This document shows positions 41,910 through 50,537 of a DNA stretch of 64,000 bases, piece after piece. A program made the position numbers and the translations under genes. Within the stretch, counting starts at the first letter, position 1. Each line of letters begins with the position of its first letter. Where the stretch lies: contig JACRPQ010000010.1 in the NCBI GenBank assembly GCA_016223135.1, positions 186,001 to 250,000 on the forward strand. The letters run 5' to 3'. Under the pieces are notes generated by a model. It searched no databases. It saw only the letters and a program-made list of their open reading frames with translations, and had not been told where the DNA came from. This DNA is from Chloroflexota bacterium. Lineage in GTDB: Bacteria > Chloroflexota > Anaerolineae > Anaerolineales > Villigracilaceae.

Positions 41910-43151
41910 TCAGGCGGGCTGCTTTCGGTCCGGCAGCAGGAAGAGGAAAAATCCTAAAAGCCGCAAACCGGCGCTCACCCACAGCGCGCCTGCCAAACCG
42001 ATATAACCCGCCATCCATGTTCCCAGCAGAGGCGCAAGAATCATGGAAAGGTATTGCATGGATTGGGAAATGGAGACGAACGTCGCGCTGTATTCCGCAG
42101 GCACGGTCTTCATCAATTCGTCGAAGAACACCAGGTCAAGACCTCCCTGAAAAAATCCCGCAATGCCCGCATAGAGAATGATCAGTTCGATGCGCGGTGT
42201 GAGAGCGCTCAAGGCAGGATACAACACCATCCCCAAAGTTGTCGCCAGCAGGACAAAGCGTCCGCTGCGGCGGAGAGACACGCGGGGCCAGGCAAAATAG
42301 CCCGCCAGCATCACCAGCGTCATCGCCATGCTGACCGCGCCGATTTGCCCGTCGGTGGCATGGACCTCGCGCACCAGAAACAACGGCATGATGGGCGTTC
42401 CCAGGGTGAGAGCAGAGAAGTACACAAACCGCTTGAGCGAAAAGGAGAGAAAAGCGGGATTTGCCTTGAGCAGTTCGAGAAGCCCCCGCAAACCGCGCCG
42501 CGAGGAAGCGTCGGTGAGAGGCGGAGGGGGTTGATTGGGAAGCGTGATTTTCTGTGAAAAGTAAAAGCTGACGAAGCCTCCCAGCGACAGAATGAGAAAC
42601 ATGGCGGCGTAATTGACGGGAAAATCAACCAGGTCAATGAGGCGGGTGACGATGAACGTCCCGATCACACCGGTCAGCCCAAAGATGGTCCAGCGGCGGC
42701 TGAGCAGAGCATACCTTCCCGTCGGTCCCGCCACGCCGTTCATCACCACCGAAAACGCCACCGCCAGCGCCGTCTGCGGAATGGTGGCAAACGCCCAAAT
42801 GCCCAGCGTAGCGATGATGACATACCTTTCCTCAAGAAGCAGGGCAAGCATACCGGTCAGCGCATAACACAGGATGACCAGCAGACGCGACAGGCTGTAC
42901 CAGGGGACAATATTCCTGCGTGACTGCAAAAACCGCCCGACCACAATGGCAAGCAGGAGTCCGGTCACGCCGGGCATGGAGGTAAGCAGCCCCACCTGAA
43001 AATTGGTTGCGCCCAACCGTGTTAGAAAAACAGGAAGAAACGGAGCGGCGACATTGGAAATACTCACCCCCACCGCGTCAATCTGCACGTAGCGAAAGTT
43101 CAATTTTTGAATGCGAAGGTCTTCTTCGCTCGAGGCATTGATGAAAGTCAC
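41910..43151 (-). CDS. MFS transporter
   Basis: A 413-residue permease with about 12 hydrophobic helices in two halves split by a polar loop (TLPNQPPPPLTDASSRRG). MFS features include LPVFLTRLGATNFQVGLLTS after helix 1 and GRFLQSRRNIVPWY in the loop 2-3 position. Substrate unknown. The start is a GTG at 43151 preceded by TATAAT and only 6 nt, with no ribosome site. The frame stays open to 43880, but that extension runs antisense across the divergent GNAT gene and is not coding. Confidence 0.85.
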   Translation of the reverse strand: MTFINASSEEDLRIQKLNFRYVQIDAVGVSISNVAAPFLPVFLTRLGATNFQVGLLTSMPGVTGLLLAIVVGRFLQSRRNIVPWYSLSRLLVILCYALTGMLALLLEERYVIIATLGIWAFATIPQTALAVAFSVVMNGVAGPTGRYALLSRRWTIFGLTGVIGTFIVTRLIDLVDFPVNYAAMFLILSLGGFVSFYFSQKITLPNQPPPPLTDASSRRGLRGLLELLKANPAFLSFSLKRFVYFSALTLGTPIMPLFLVREVHATDGQIGAVSMAMTLVMLAGYFAWPRVSLRRSGRFVLLATTLGMVLYPALSALTPRIELIILYAGIAGFFQGGLDLVFFDELMKTVPAEYSATFVSISQSMQYLSMILAPLLGTWMAGYIGLAGALWVSAGLRLLGFFLFLLPDRKQPA

Positions 43152-43157
43152 GGCTGA

Positions 43158-43196
43158 ATTATAACGCCCGAAGACGCCGGGCTGTTCGAGTAAAAT
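43158..43196. promoter_or_regulatory. Divergent leaderless promoters (MFS and GNAT)
   Basis: On the minus strand, TATAAT (43163-43158), 6 nt, GTG. On the plus strand, TAAAAT (43191-43196), 6 nt, ATG at 43203. Only 51 bp separate the two start codons, leaving no room for 5' leaders. Confidence 0.65.
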
Positions 43197-43202
43197 CGGC
43201 GC

Positions 43203-43691
43203 ATGATCGAGATCCGCCCCATTCAGGAACACGAAATTCCGCAAGCCAAGCGCGTCATTTTCACCGTCGCTTTTGAAATTTTCGGGGGAGCCGATACGCT
43301 CGAAGAATCCATCGCCAAGTTTTCGGCGCAGGGCAAACTCGCTGAAATGGACGACGTGCAAAAAAACTACTTCGAAAACGGTGGGACTTTCCTGGTAACC
43401 GTCCACGACGGGCGCATCATCGGCACAGGCGCCATCCGCTTTCTGGAGGAGGGCGTGTGTGAATTGAAGCGGCTGTGGCTGCTCTCTGAATATCACGGTC
43501 AGGGACTGGGCTGCCGCATGATGCAGGAGCTCTTCGCTATCGCCCGCCAGAAGGGGTACAAGTACATGCGCCTCTGCACCGATCCCGTTTTTCAGAAACG
43601 CGCTCTCGAGTTCTACAAACGGCTGGGGTTTTATGAAATTCCTGCCTTTGGCGATGACCCGGACGACATCAGTATGGAAAAACCGCTTTGA
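43203..43691 (+). CDS. GNAT N-acetyltransferase
   Basis: A 162-residue GNAT protein: MIEIRPIQEHEIPQAKRVI, then motif A region LKRLWLLSEYHGQGLGCRMM with acetyl-CoA loop GQGLGC, and motif B CTDPVFQKRALEFYKRLGFY. The substrate is unknown; similar proteins acetylate small molecules or protein amines. TAAAAT is 6 nt before the ATG. Divergent from the MFS gene. Confidence 0.85.
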   Translation: MIEIRPIQEHEIPQAKRVIFTVAFEIFGGADTLEESIAKFSAQGKLAEMDDVQKNYFENGGTFLVTVHDGRIIGTGAIRFLEEGVCELKRLWLLSEYHGQGLGCRMMQELFAIARQKGYKYMRLCTDPVFQKRALEFYKRLGFYEIPAFGDDPDDISMEKPL

Positions 43692-43763
43692 GTGTCTCCG
43701 CGTCTCAGCCCTGCCGCTCCGTTTTCGGAGCATTTCAAAATCCCTCGAGCGGTCTTCCTGCTG

Positions 43764-43769
43764 TATAAT
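43764..43769 (+). promoter_or_regulatory. -10 box 6 nt before the kinase gene
   Basis: TATAAT, 6 nt, ATG at 43776. Leaderless pattern; it fixes the kinase start. Confidence 0.6.
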
Positions 43770-43775
43770 TTCGAT

Positions 43776-45863
43776 ATGCCCAATCTCAGCGGCAAAATGC
43801 TTGGAAAAGTCAGCGTGGATATGTTCCTCGCCAAAGGGGGAATGGCGGAAGTGTATCTTGGCACGCATATTACCCTCCACCGCCCCGTAGCGGTCAAACT
43901 ATTGAAAGCCGATTTGCAGGAAGAACCCGAACTGCGTGAGCGCTTCGAACGCGAGGCGCGGGTGATTGCCATGCTCCGGCATCCCAACATCGTGCAGATT
44001 TTCGATTTCGACTCGTACGAGAATCAGCCCTATCTGGTGATGGAGTACGTACCGGGCGCATCCCTGGGCGCATACCTGCGCGAACTGCACAAACGCAACG
44101 AACGCCTCGACCTGACACAAGTCCGCGAACTGCTCAAAAAAATTGCCGCCGCCCTCACCTACGCCCATCAGAACAACGTCATCCACCGCGATGTCAAGCC
44201 CGCCAATATTTTGCTCACTTCGCGCACCTCGCCTGTGGCAGTGGACAAGCCCCTCCCGGAAGATGTGGAACCGATTCTGACCGATTTTGGATTGGTGCGC
44301 CTCATCCAATCGAACACTCACACCAGCACCGGCACCATCACCGGTACGCCCGCCTACATGAGCCCCGAACAAGCGCGCGGCGAGCGCGCAGACTCGCGCA
44401 CCGACGTGTACTCGCTCGGCGTCACCGTGTACGAAATGCTGGCGGGACGCGTCCCCTTTGAAGCCGATTCCACCCTGACCGTCCTCCACATGCAGATTTA
44501 TGACCCGCCGCCGCCCATCAGAGGACTTTCTCCCGCACTGCAGGAAGTCATCAATCGCGCCCTCGCCAAAGACCCCGCCGAACGCTTCCAGACTCCGCTC
44601 GAATTTTCCGAAGCATTCGAATCCGCGCTCACCCGCATCGCCGAATCCGAAACCATGAACGTACGGTCTGCCATCAGCAAGTCCATTACTGTGACGCGGA
44701 AAAACTTCGAAATGGCGCTTCAAAAAAAGAACAGCAAAAAGTTCGTTTCTCCGCTCCTCGTCGCTGCAGTAGCGCTTGTCCTCATCGTTGGCATATTGGC
44801 AATCATGCCCAGCAAACAAACGCCGCTGCCTACACAAGCGCCGTCAGTTCCCACTGAAATGCAAGCGCATACCTCTGATCCCACCCCGCCGGCGGAAGTT
44901 CCGCCCCCGGCAGCGCCCGCCGCACCCGTTGGCTTGCTTCGTTTTCAGGATGGCTCCGCGCCAGCCGACCAGGTCATCTTCTCCTCCAACAGCCTGCCGC
45001 TTCCGCCGCAAGGCGCTCATTATGAAGCCTGGTTGGTCGCCGATGACAGCGAGACCTTGTTCAGCATTGGCGTCATTGAATTCAACCCAGAGAACAACGC
45101 CTTCCTCACCTTTGTTGATCCTGACGGACGCAACCTGCTCGCCCTTTATCACGGCATACAAATCACCATCGAACCCAACCCCGATAACAACCCCAACCCA
45201 TCCAACGACACTGCCTTTCTTGCGCTTCTGCCGCATGGCGGTTTTGCGCATGTCCGGCACCTGCTCTCCGCGTTCAGTTCCGCCCCCAACCAGACGCCCT
45301 TTGTGCGCGGCTTGCTCAGAGACTCGGAACTTCTGAACAGCCTCGCCCAAGACTTGCTCTCTGCCTTTGAAGCGGGCGACGAAGACAATGTCCGCCTGCA
45401 AACGGAGAAAATGCTAAACCTCATTGTCGGCTCGCAAAGCCCCGACTATAAAGATTGGAACGGGGACGGCACAATTGACGACGCCGGCGACGGTTACGGC
45501 TTGCTCCTAAACGGCAGCAACAACGGTTACATTCAGGGAACCTTCTCGCACGCCAACCTCTCATCCCAATCCCCAGACGCCACAGAGAACATGCTGGCTC
45601 ACGGCGAACACGTCAAGATTGCGGCAGAAAACGTCAGCGGGTGGACGGCTCAATTGCGGGACCAGTTAATGGTCGTAGCGGGAAGCGGCTCGTTATCCGA
45701 AGCCGAAAGCGCCATTCGCCAGTCAGTCGTCCTTGCCAATCAAATCCTCAACGGCGTGGATGTCAACGGCAGCGAATCCATCGAGGCAATCCCCGGTGAA
45801 GGCGGCGCCCTCACCGCCTATGAACACGCCTATTACATGGCAGATATTTCCATAAAGCCTTGA
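43776..45863 (+). CDS. Membrane Ser/Thr protein kinase with anti-sigma-like outer region
   Basis: A 695-residue Hanks-type kinase. The kinase domain (about 10-290) has loop AKGGMAEVYLG, VAVKLL Lys, HRDVKPANILL, DFGLVRL and GTPAYMSPEQARG, so catalysis is intact. One transmembrane helix (about 328-348) is followed by a Pro-rich linker and an outer region. This has a segment (APADQVIFSSNSLPLPPQ, then YEAWLV) that resembles RskA anti-sigma C-terminal domains, and a possible EF-hand-like loop DWNGDGTIDDAGDG. The outer part presumably senses a signal. The start at 43776 is set by TATAAT 6 nt upstream; an earlier in-frame start at 43692 precedes the promoter. Confidence 0.88.
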   Translation: MPNLSGKMLGKVSVDMFLAKGGMAEVYLGTHITLHRPVAVKLLKADLQEEPELRERFEREARVIAMLRHPNIVQIFDFDSYENQPYLVMEYVPGASLGAYLRELHKRNERLDLTQVRELLKKIAAALTYAHQNNVIHRDVKPANILLTSRTSPVAVDKPLPEDVEPILTDFGLVRLIQSNTHTSTGTITGTPAYMSPEQARGERADSRTDVYSLGVTVYEMLAGRVPFEADSTLTVLHMQIYDPPPPIRGLSPALQEVINRALAKDPAERFQTPLEFSEAFESALTRIAESETMNVRSAISKSITVTRKNFEMALQKKNSKKFVSPLLVAAVALVLIVGILAIMPSKQTPLPTQAPSVPTEMQAHTSDPTPPAEVPPPAAPAAPVGLLRFQDGSAPADQVIFSSNSLPLPPQGAHYEAWLVADDSETLFSIGVIEFNPENNAFLTFVDPDGRNLLALYHGIQITIEPNPDNNPNPSNDTAFLALLPHGGFAHVRHLLSAFSSAPNQTPFVRGLLRDSELLNSLAQDLLSAFEAGDEDNVRLQTEKMLNLIVGSQSPDYKDWNGDGTIDDAGDGYGLLLNGSNNGYIQGTFSHANLSSQSPDATENMLAHGEHVKIAAENVSGWTAQLRDQLMVVAGSGSLSEAESAIRQSVVLANQILNGVDVNGSESIEAIPGEGGALTAYEHAYYMADISIKP

Positions 45864-45909
45864 CAATGCCAAATGCCAACAGGGAGTGTTGCAAGGTTTC
45901 CCGTCCATG

Positions 45910-45915
45910 TATAAT
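45910..45915 (+). promoter_or_regulatory. -10 box 6 nt before the thioesterase gene
   Basis: TATAAT, 6 nt, ATG at 45922. Leaderless pattern. Confidence 0.6.
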
Positions 45916-45921
45916 CATGGC

Positions 45922-46407
45922 ATGCGGACAAAACAACCCAATTCCAAAATGTGTTTCATTTGCGGTCTTGAAAACCCGGTCGGTTTGCACCTGCACATCT
46001 ATGAAACCGAACCCGGCGTAGTTGAGACCACCTATACAGCGCCGGAGCATTTTCAAGGATACCCCGGTGTGCTGCATGGCGGCATCGTTGGCGCCATCAT
46101 TGACGAAATCTCCGGCAGAGCGCACATGGGCAGCGATCCTCAAAACCCGCGTTTCATGTTCACCGCCAAACTCGAAGTGAAATACCGCAAGAACGTGCCA
46201 GTGGGCAAACCGCTCAAAATCATCGGCAGGGCGGGAAAGGCAAAAGCCAGGTCTGCCGAAGCGTGGGCTGGCATCTACGATGCGGAAAGCGGCGAACTGC
46301 TCGCCGAAGGCAGCACCCTGCTCATCAACGTCCCCGAAGAACAGTTTGACCGCTCACGGCTGAACGAATTGGGATGGAAAGTGTATCCCGATTACTCTTT
46401 ACCCTAA
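45922..46407 (+). CDS. PaaI-type hotdog thioesterase
   Basis: A 161-residue single hotdog-fold protein. N-terminal KMCFICGLENPVGLHLHIY is typical of a PaaI-like subgroup with paired cysteines. The catalytic region is GYPGVLHGGIVGAIIDEI (H-G-G, with Asp/Glu on the helix), followed by FTAKLEVKYRKNVPVGKPL. It likely hydrolyses an acyl-CoA; substrate unknown. TATAAT is 6 nt before the ATG. An ATG at 45886 is in frame but upstream of the box. Confidence 0.85.
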   Translation: MRTKQPNSKMCFICGLENPVGLHLHIYETEPGVVETTYTAPEHFQGYPGVLHGGIVGAIIDEISGRAHMGSDPQNPRFMFTAKLEVKYRKNVPVGKPLKIIGRAGKAKARSAEAWAGIYDAESGELLAEGSTLLINVPEEQFDRSRLNELGWKVYPDYSLP

Positions 46408-46430
46408 CCCTTTGAGAGAGGGGTTTCTTT
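46405..46430 (+). terminator. Weak terminator candidate
   Basis: AACCC and GGGTT with a 10-nt loop followed by TCTTTTCC, directly after the thioesterase stop. The stem is short. Confidence 0.35.
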
Positions 46431-46538
46431 TCCCCTTGGGGAAGATACGGGGATAAGACATTTTCCCTGTTACGTTTCTCCCGCCTCCTGCAACATATTA
46501 TCGTGCGCACAACACAACAGGAGGACCGCCTCCCTTTC

Positions 46539-47099
46539 ATGTTTCAAACCATCGAACCCACCTCCGACGAGCATCTGGCGCAGCAAGCGCGCAGCGACAA
46601 AGCCGCCTTCGCCGAACTCTACCGCCGCCATGTGACGCGCGTCTACCGCTACCACCTCGTCCGCACCGGAAATGTCCGCGATGCAGAAGACCTGACCTCG
46701 GAGACCTTCTTGGCTGTGCTGGAGGGTATCCGCTCGTTTCGCGGAGACGGTCTCTTCACGGCGTGGCTGATGGGAATTGCTTCCAGACGCCGCGCCCTGC
46801 TTTTTCGCAGACGCCGGCCCGAGGTCCCGATTGAGGCGGCGCTTCACATCCCGACCTCGGGACTCTCTCCTGAATCCGAGGCGTCGCTTCGTCTGCAGCT
46901 GGAATCGGTCTCGCAGGCGCTGCGTCAGATCAAACGCGAGCGCGCTGAAATCATCGCTTTGTGCCTATTTGCAGGGCTGACCTGCGCCGAAGCCGCGCAG
47001 ACTTTGAAGAAAAGCGAAGCCGCCGTCAAAATGTCGCTCTCACGCGGACTGCGCGACCTGCGGGAGCGTACCTCCCTCAAGTTGGAGGTGGAATCATGA
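46539..47099 (+). CDS. ECF-type RNA polymerase sigma factor
   Basis: A 186-residue sigma-70 family ECF factor. Region 2: AFAELYRRHVTRVYRYHL, DAEDLTSETFLAVLEGI, then FTAWLMGIASRRRALL. Region 4: ALRQIKRERAEIIALCLFAG and the helix-turn-helix TCAEAAQTLKKSEAAVKMSL. It should direct polymerase to stress or envelope genes. The next gene overlaps its stop (ATGA) and encodes a likely membrane anti-sigma protein. I take ATG 46539; an in-frame GTG at 46503 is possible. AGGAGG at 46519 is too far from 46539 and can pair with CCTCC just after it. Confidence 0.85.
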   Translation: MFQTIEPTSDEHLAQQARSDKAAFAELYRRHVTRVYRYHLVRTGNVRDAEDLTSETFLAVLEGIRSFRGDGLFTAWLMGIASRRRALLFRRRRPEVPIEAALHIPTSGLSPESEASLRLQLESVSQALRQIKRERAEIIALCLFAGLTCAEAAQTLKKSEAAVKMSLSRGLRDLRERTSLKLEVES

Positions 47100-49546
47100 C
47101 CGACAAGAATTTTCTCCCGCCCGAAGACCGCCGCCTGGCTGACCAACTCGAGTCGCTTGCGAACCGCATCGCGCCACGCACGGACTTCGAACGGGAACTG
47201 GAGAAACGACTCATGCAATCGCAAACTCCCGAATCCCAAAAGGGATTTTTTGCCCAGGCTCTGCCGGCGCTCGGCTGGACAGTGGGGCTGATTCTGCTGG
47301 CTGTGGTTTTGAACTTTGCCATCCGCACGGTGGTTCCACCCCAGCCCGCAGCCGAAGGCATAGCCACGCTCGAGGCAACTCCCGAACCCATCATTGTCAG
47401 CGAAACCATCTTCCCGCCCAGCGAAGAGACCTATGACCTGCACGGCACGCCGCTTGTGTTGAAAACCAATCTGCCAAATGGACCTGCCTCAGCCTTCGTG
47501 TTCAACTACCAGCCCGAACAACACGCCACGCTCGAAGACGCCCGCGCCCTCGCCGCGCAATTCGGCATGGACGGCGCAGTGTATCGGATACGCGGTGATA
47601 CCATCGGACTGTATCCTAGAGACTATCTCATTGTGGACGGGGATCAATGGCTGCACGTCCGCTCCGACCAGTACTTCCAATACTATCCCGATTACCCGCG
47701 TTACGTTTCGTCCATCAATGCCGCGCAGCCTCCCGCGAATGCGGAAACTGTGATTGACGAATTCCTGAAATCGCACGGCTTCGACTTCGATTACCGACTG
47801 CTGCCCAGCGAAATCTACGGCGGCTACGTCGCCGCGCCGCTCACGCCCGACGGCAGCCTCATCTGCTACGAGTACTTCAAATGTGCGGGCTTGCATTTCC
47901 AGTTGGATGAGCAGGGCATCCTCTACGTAGACGGCATCCTGCCGAACTATGAAGTCATCGGAGAGTATGGAATCATCAGCGCGGAGGAAGCCCTTCAGAA
48001 ATTCCTGAATTCAAACGGCGGCGCAGGCGTGTTGGAGGGGATGCATCCGCCCACGCCTCCCATCCCGACCTGGGTGCGGGCGAGGTCCCTCGACACGACT
48101 CTGACCCTCTACGGCTACCTCGCCTCCGTCCCCTCGGCGGAGGGCGGCGCGCCGCTCGTCACGCTGGACGGAATCCGCGTCACGGGCAGCACCGAAAACA
48201 TCCCACCAGAATACAGCCCCACCTTCGTTGAAGCGAGGGGGCAACTCCACGAGGAGAATGGCGTCAAAACCTTCGCGCTCGAATCGTGGAAAGCCTATGA
48301 CGGTTATGAAGAAGGTCTGCTCGGCACCATCAGCCAGCAAAACGGACAGGTCGTCTTGAACACAGTGGAGGGCTTCGTCTTCACCTTGCCCGATATTCCC
48401 GCCGATTTGCCCCTGCCGCTGGATAACGCCTTCGTCATCGGCGTGCCTCAAGGCGAGACTTTCGAGTGGAAGTCCATTGACCAGCGCAACGTCATGGGCG
48501 GAGGCGGCGCCGGCGGAGGCGGACTCGGCTTCTACAAACTGAATCTCACGGGTACGCCCGTCCCCTTCCCCACACCTACACCACAGATATTCGGGGGCGG
48601 TGGTGGCGGAGGCGGCGCGACCTACACTGTCCAAGCGGGCGATACATGCCGCAGCATTGCCGATGCGTTCAACATCCCTGTCGAAGAATTGATGGCAGTC
48701 AATAATTTGCCATCCGATTGTTCCACCTTGCAAATCGATCAGCAACTGATCATTCCGGGCGTCAGCGCGCCGCAGAAAGTGGAAGGCGTGCGCGGGTTGA
48801 TGACCATCACCATCTACAAACAAGCCGACGGCAGTCAACGCGTGGAGTATGGCTTCATCAACAACTCCTCCCCCTTCCCTTACCTGACGCTGGAAGGCGA
48901 AAACCTGGAAGCATTGCAGGCATACCAGAATCGCCCTGTGGATGTGTGGGGCATGGTAGAGACCAACGAAGCCGGTCAGCCTGTGCTGAAGGTGGAACGC
49001 TACGAAATCCCCTTCCCCGATTTGCAATTCCAAATTCTGCGCGGCACACAGACGTTCATCACGCTGAACGGGCAGCCTGCAACGCTATTCACCACCACCG
49101 ACGGCAAAGCCTACATCCAACTCACTCCTGACGGCGGCGTGGATGTCTCAACCGTTGGCAATCTCGACGATCCGATTGAAATCGAAGCCTTGATTATCCC
49201 CGGCGAATCCTTTGGCGGCTACCCCGTCCTGCGCATCTTCGCCGCGCAAATGGCGGACAGCCCTCAACCGTTACAGGTCACTGCCGACCAGATTTACACG
49301 GTGGATTTGGCGGCGGCAGGCGAATATGTCCCGCCGACGATGACCATCGAGCGCGTTGAACTGGTCTACTACATGCCCGATCCGCGCTACCATGTCGGCG
49401 AATTCGAACCCGACCACCTCACCCTCCAACCCGCGTGGCTGTTCACCGGTCACTACAGCGACGGGACGGCGTTTTTCATCCTTGTGCAGGCGCTGAAGCA
49501 GGAATTCCTATTGCCTGAGATTGCGCCGTACACGCAGCCGGGGTAA
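47096..49546 (+). CDS. Membrane protein with LysM domain, probable anti-sigma partner
   Basis: An 816-residue protein overlapping the sigma gene by four bases, with GGAGG before the ATG. Residues 1-55 are charged and cytosolic, like a short anti-sigma segment (RRLADQLESLANRIAPRTDF). One transmembrane helix lies at about 60-80 (ALGWTVGLILLAVVLNFAI). The rest is extracellular and beta-rich, with a Gly-rich linker (GGGGGGGG) before a LysM domain at about 515-565 (YTVQAGDTCRSIADAFNIPV). LysM binds peptidoglycan or chitin-like glycans. The sigma link is inferred from gene order and topology; no zinc anti-sigma motif is visible. Confidence 0.75.
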   Translation: MTDKNFLPPEDRRLADQLESLANRIAPRTDFERELEKRLMQSQTPESQKGFFAQALPALGWTVGLILLAVVLNFAIRTVVPPQPAAEGIATLEATPEPIIVSETIFPPSEETYDLHGTPLVLKTNLPNGPASAFVFNYQPEQHATLEDARALAAQFGMDGAVYRIRGDTIGLYPRDYLIVDGDQWLHVRSDQYFQYYPDYPRYVSSINAAQPPANAETVIDEFLKSHGFDFDYRLLPSEIYGGYVAAPLTPDGSLICYEYFKCAGLHFQLDEQGILYVDGILPNYEVIGEYGIISAEEALQKFLNSNGGAGVLEGMHPPTPPIPTWVRARSLDTTLTLYGYLASVPSAEGGAPLVTLDGIRVTGSTENIPPEYSPTFVEARGQLHEENGVKTFALESWKAYDGYEEGLLGTISQQNGQVVLNTVEGFVFTLPDIPADLPLPLDNAFVIGVPQGETFEWKSIDQRNVMGGGGAGGGGLGFYKLNLTGTPVPFPTPTPQIFGGGGGGGGATYTVQAGDTCRSIADAFNIPVEELMAVNNLPSDCSTLQIDQQLIIPGVSAPQKVEGVRGLMTITIYKQADGSQRVEYGFINNSSPFPYLTLEGENLEALQAYQNRPVDVWGMVETNEAGQPVLKVERYEIPFPDLQFQILRGTQTFITLNGQPATLFTTTDGKAYIQLTPDGGVDVSTVGNLDDPIEIEALIIPGESFGGYPVLRIFAAQMADSPQPLQVTADQIYTVDLAAAGEYVPPTMTIERVELVYYMPDPRYHVGEFEPDHLTLQPAWLFTGHYSDGTAFFILVQALKQEFLLPEIAPYTQPG

Positions 49547-49684
49547 GTACAGGGGACACAGGCGGGCAAGTAAACAAGTACACAAGTAAACACGTACACA
49601 GGTAGACAGGTACATAGGGAGGCAAGAACTTGTTTACCTGTGTACTTTATTTACGTGTGTACTTATTTACCCGTGTACGTTTAT
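49546..49684. repeat. GTACACAG/GTAAACAA-type tandem repeat, T8
   Basis: About 140 bp. Left half GTAAACAAGTACACAAGTAA-like units, right half their inverse (TTTACCTGTGTAC); a long imperfect hairpin before the FAD subunit gene. Confidence 0.85.
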
Positions 49685-49709
49685 AATTGCTTCGTCACAT
49701 GGAGGCGCC

Positions 49710-50486
49710 ATGATCACCAACTACCATCGCCCGCAGACCCTCGACGAAGCCCTCGCGCTTCTCTCCCAACCGAACACCGTCCCCCTCGGCGGCGGGACGC
49801 TTCTTTCCCACGCTTCGCCTGATCCCGTTTCCGTGGTGGATTTACAAGCCTTGGGCTTGAACTACCTCCGCCCCAAAGGGAATACCCTCGAAATCGGCGC
49901 GACGGTCACGCTCCAGCAATTGCTCGAATCGGAATATTGTCCGCCCGCGCTGAAGACTGCCATCAAACTGGAAGCGCCGTTGAACTTGCGAAACACCGCA
50001 ACGGTGGCTGGGACGCTGGTCACGTGCGATGGGCGTTCCACGTTTGCGTGCGCGATGCTGGCGTTGGATGCAAAGTTGTCAGTCGTCAGTGATCAGTTAT
50101 CAGTGATCGGTATTGGCGAGTTTCTTCCCTTGCGCCCGCGTGGATTGATTACTCAGATTGTTATTCCTCTCAATGTCCACTTCGCTTTTGAATACGTGGC
50201 GCGGACTCCCTCCGACAAGCCCATCGTCTGCGCCGCGCTCACGCAATGGAATTCGGGACGCACGCGGCTGGCGCTCGGCGGATGGGGCAAGTCCCCCTCG
50301 CTGGCGATGGACGGCGACTTGCCCCCCTCTCCCAGTGGAAGAGGGAACGAGGGTGAGGGTTTGACTGCCGCTGCGCGCAACGCCTGTCACGAAGCGGCGG
50401 ATGAATTCGCCAGCGCGGAATATAGAATGGACGTTGCCGCAATATTGGCAAAGAGATGTCTGGCGGGCATCCCGATAAATCCGTGA
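49710..50486 (+). CDS. FAD-binding subunit of a molybdenum hydroxylase (CoxM/XdhB-like)
   Basis: A 258-residue FAD subunit of the xanthine dehydrogenase family. FAD-binding segments are VPLGGGTLLSHASP near residue 26 and LRNTATVAGTLVTCDG near 97. A C-terminal CO-dehydrogenase-flavoprotein-like domain follows. Two repeats lie in frame: an AGTGATC tract giving VVSDQLSVIG (about 125-135) and a CCCTCTCCC palindrome giving LPPSPSGRGNEGEG (about 205-218). The fused FeS/Mo subunit is 3 kb downstream, separated by a protease gene. GGAGG precedes the ATG. It should pass electrons from the FeS centre to an acceptor. Confidence 0.85.
   Translation: MITNYHRPQTLDEALALLSQPNTVPLGGGTLLSHASPDPVSVVDLQALGLNYLRPKGNTLEIGATVTLQQLLESEYCPPALKTAIKLEAPLNLRNTATVAGTLVTCDGRSTFACAMLALDAKLSVVSDQLSVIGIGEFLPLRPRGLITQIVIPLNVHFAFEYVARTPSDKPIVCAALTQWNSGRTRLALGGWGKSPSLAMDGDLPPSPSGRGNEGEGLTAAARNACHEAADEFASAEYRMDVAAILAKRCLAGIPINP
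50076..50110. repeat. In-frame AGTGATC-type repeat in the FAD subunit gene, T9
   Basis: GTCAGTCGTCAGTGATCAGT followed by TATCAGTGATCGG, read in frame as a loop. Confidence 0.8.
50322..50360. repeat. In-frame CCCTCTCCC palindrome in the FAD subunit gene
   Basis: CCCCCCTCTCCCAGTGGAAG and then GAGGGAACGAGGGTGAGGG. An intergenic-type palindrome that has become coding sequence. Confidence 0.7.
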
Positions 50487-50512
50487 AGTTCTTTCCACTT
50501 TCTACTTTCCAG
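50487..50512. repeat. Short TTTCCACTTTCTAC repeat, T10
   Basis: GTTCTTTCCACTTTCTACTT between the FAD subunit and the protease; same unit family as T4. Confidence 0.6.
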
Positions 50513-50537
50513 CCTTCTCCCTCCCGAAAGGTATCCC

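Noticed and set aside
43152-43880. MFS protein with a 243-residue N-terminal extension
   Set aside because: The extension is antisense to the GNAT gene and the start of the kinase gene, and a TATAAT box and GTG start precede helix 1.
49546-49684. CRISPR array
   Set aside because: The tract has 8-bp imperfect units with no spacers of constant length, and no cas gene lies in the window.
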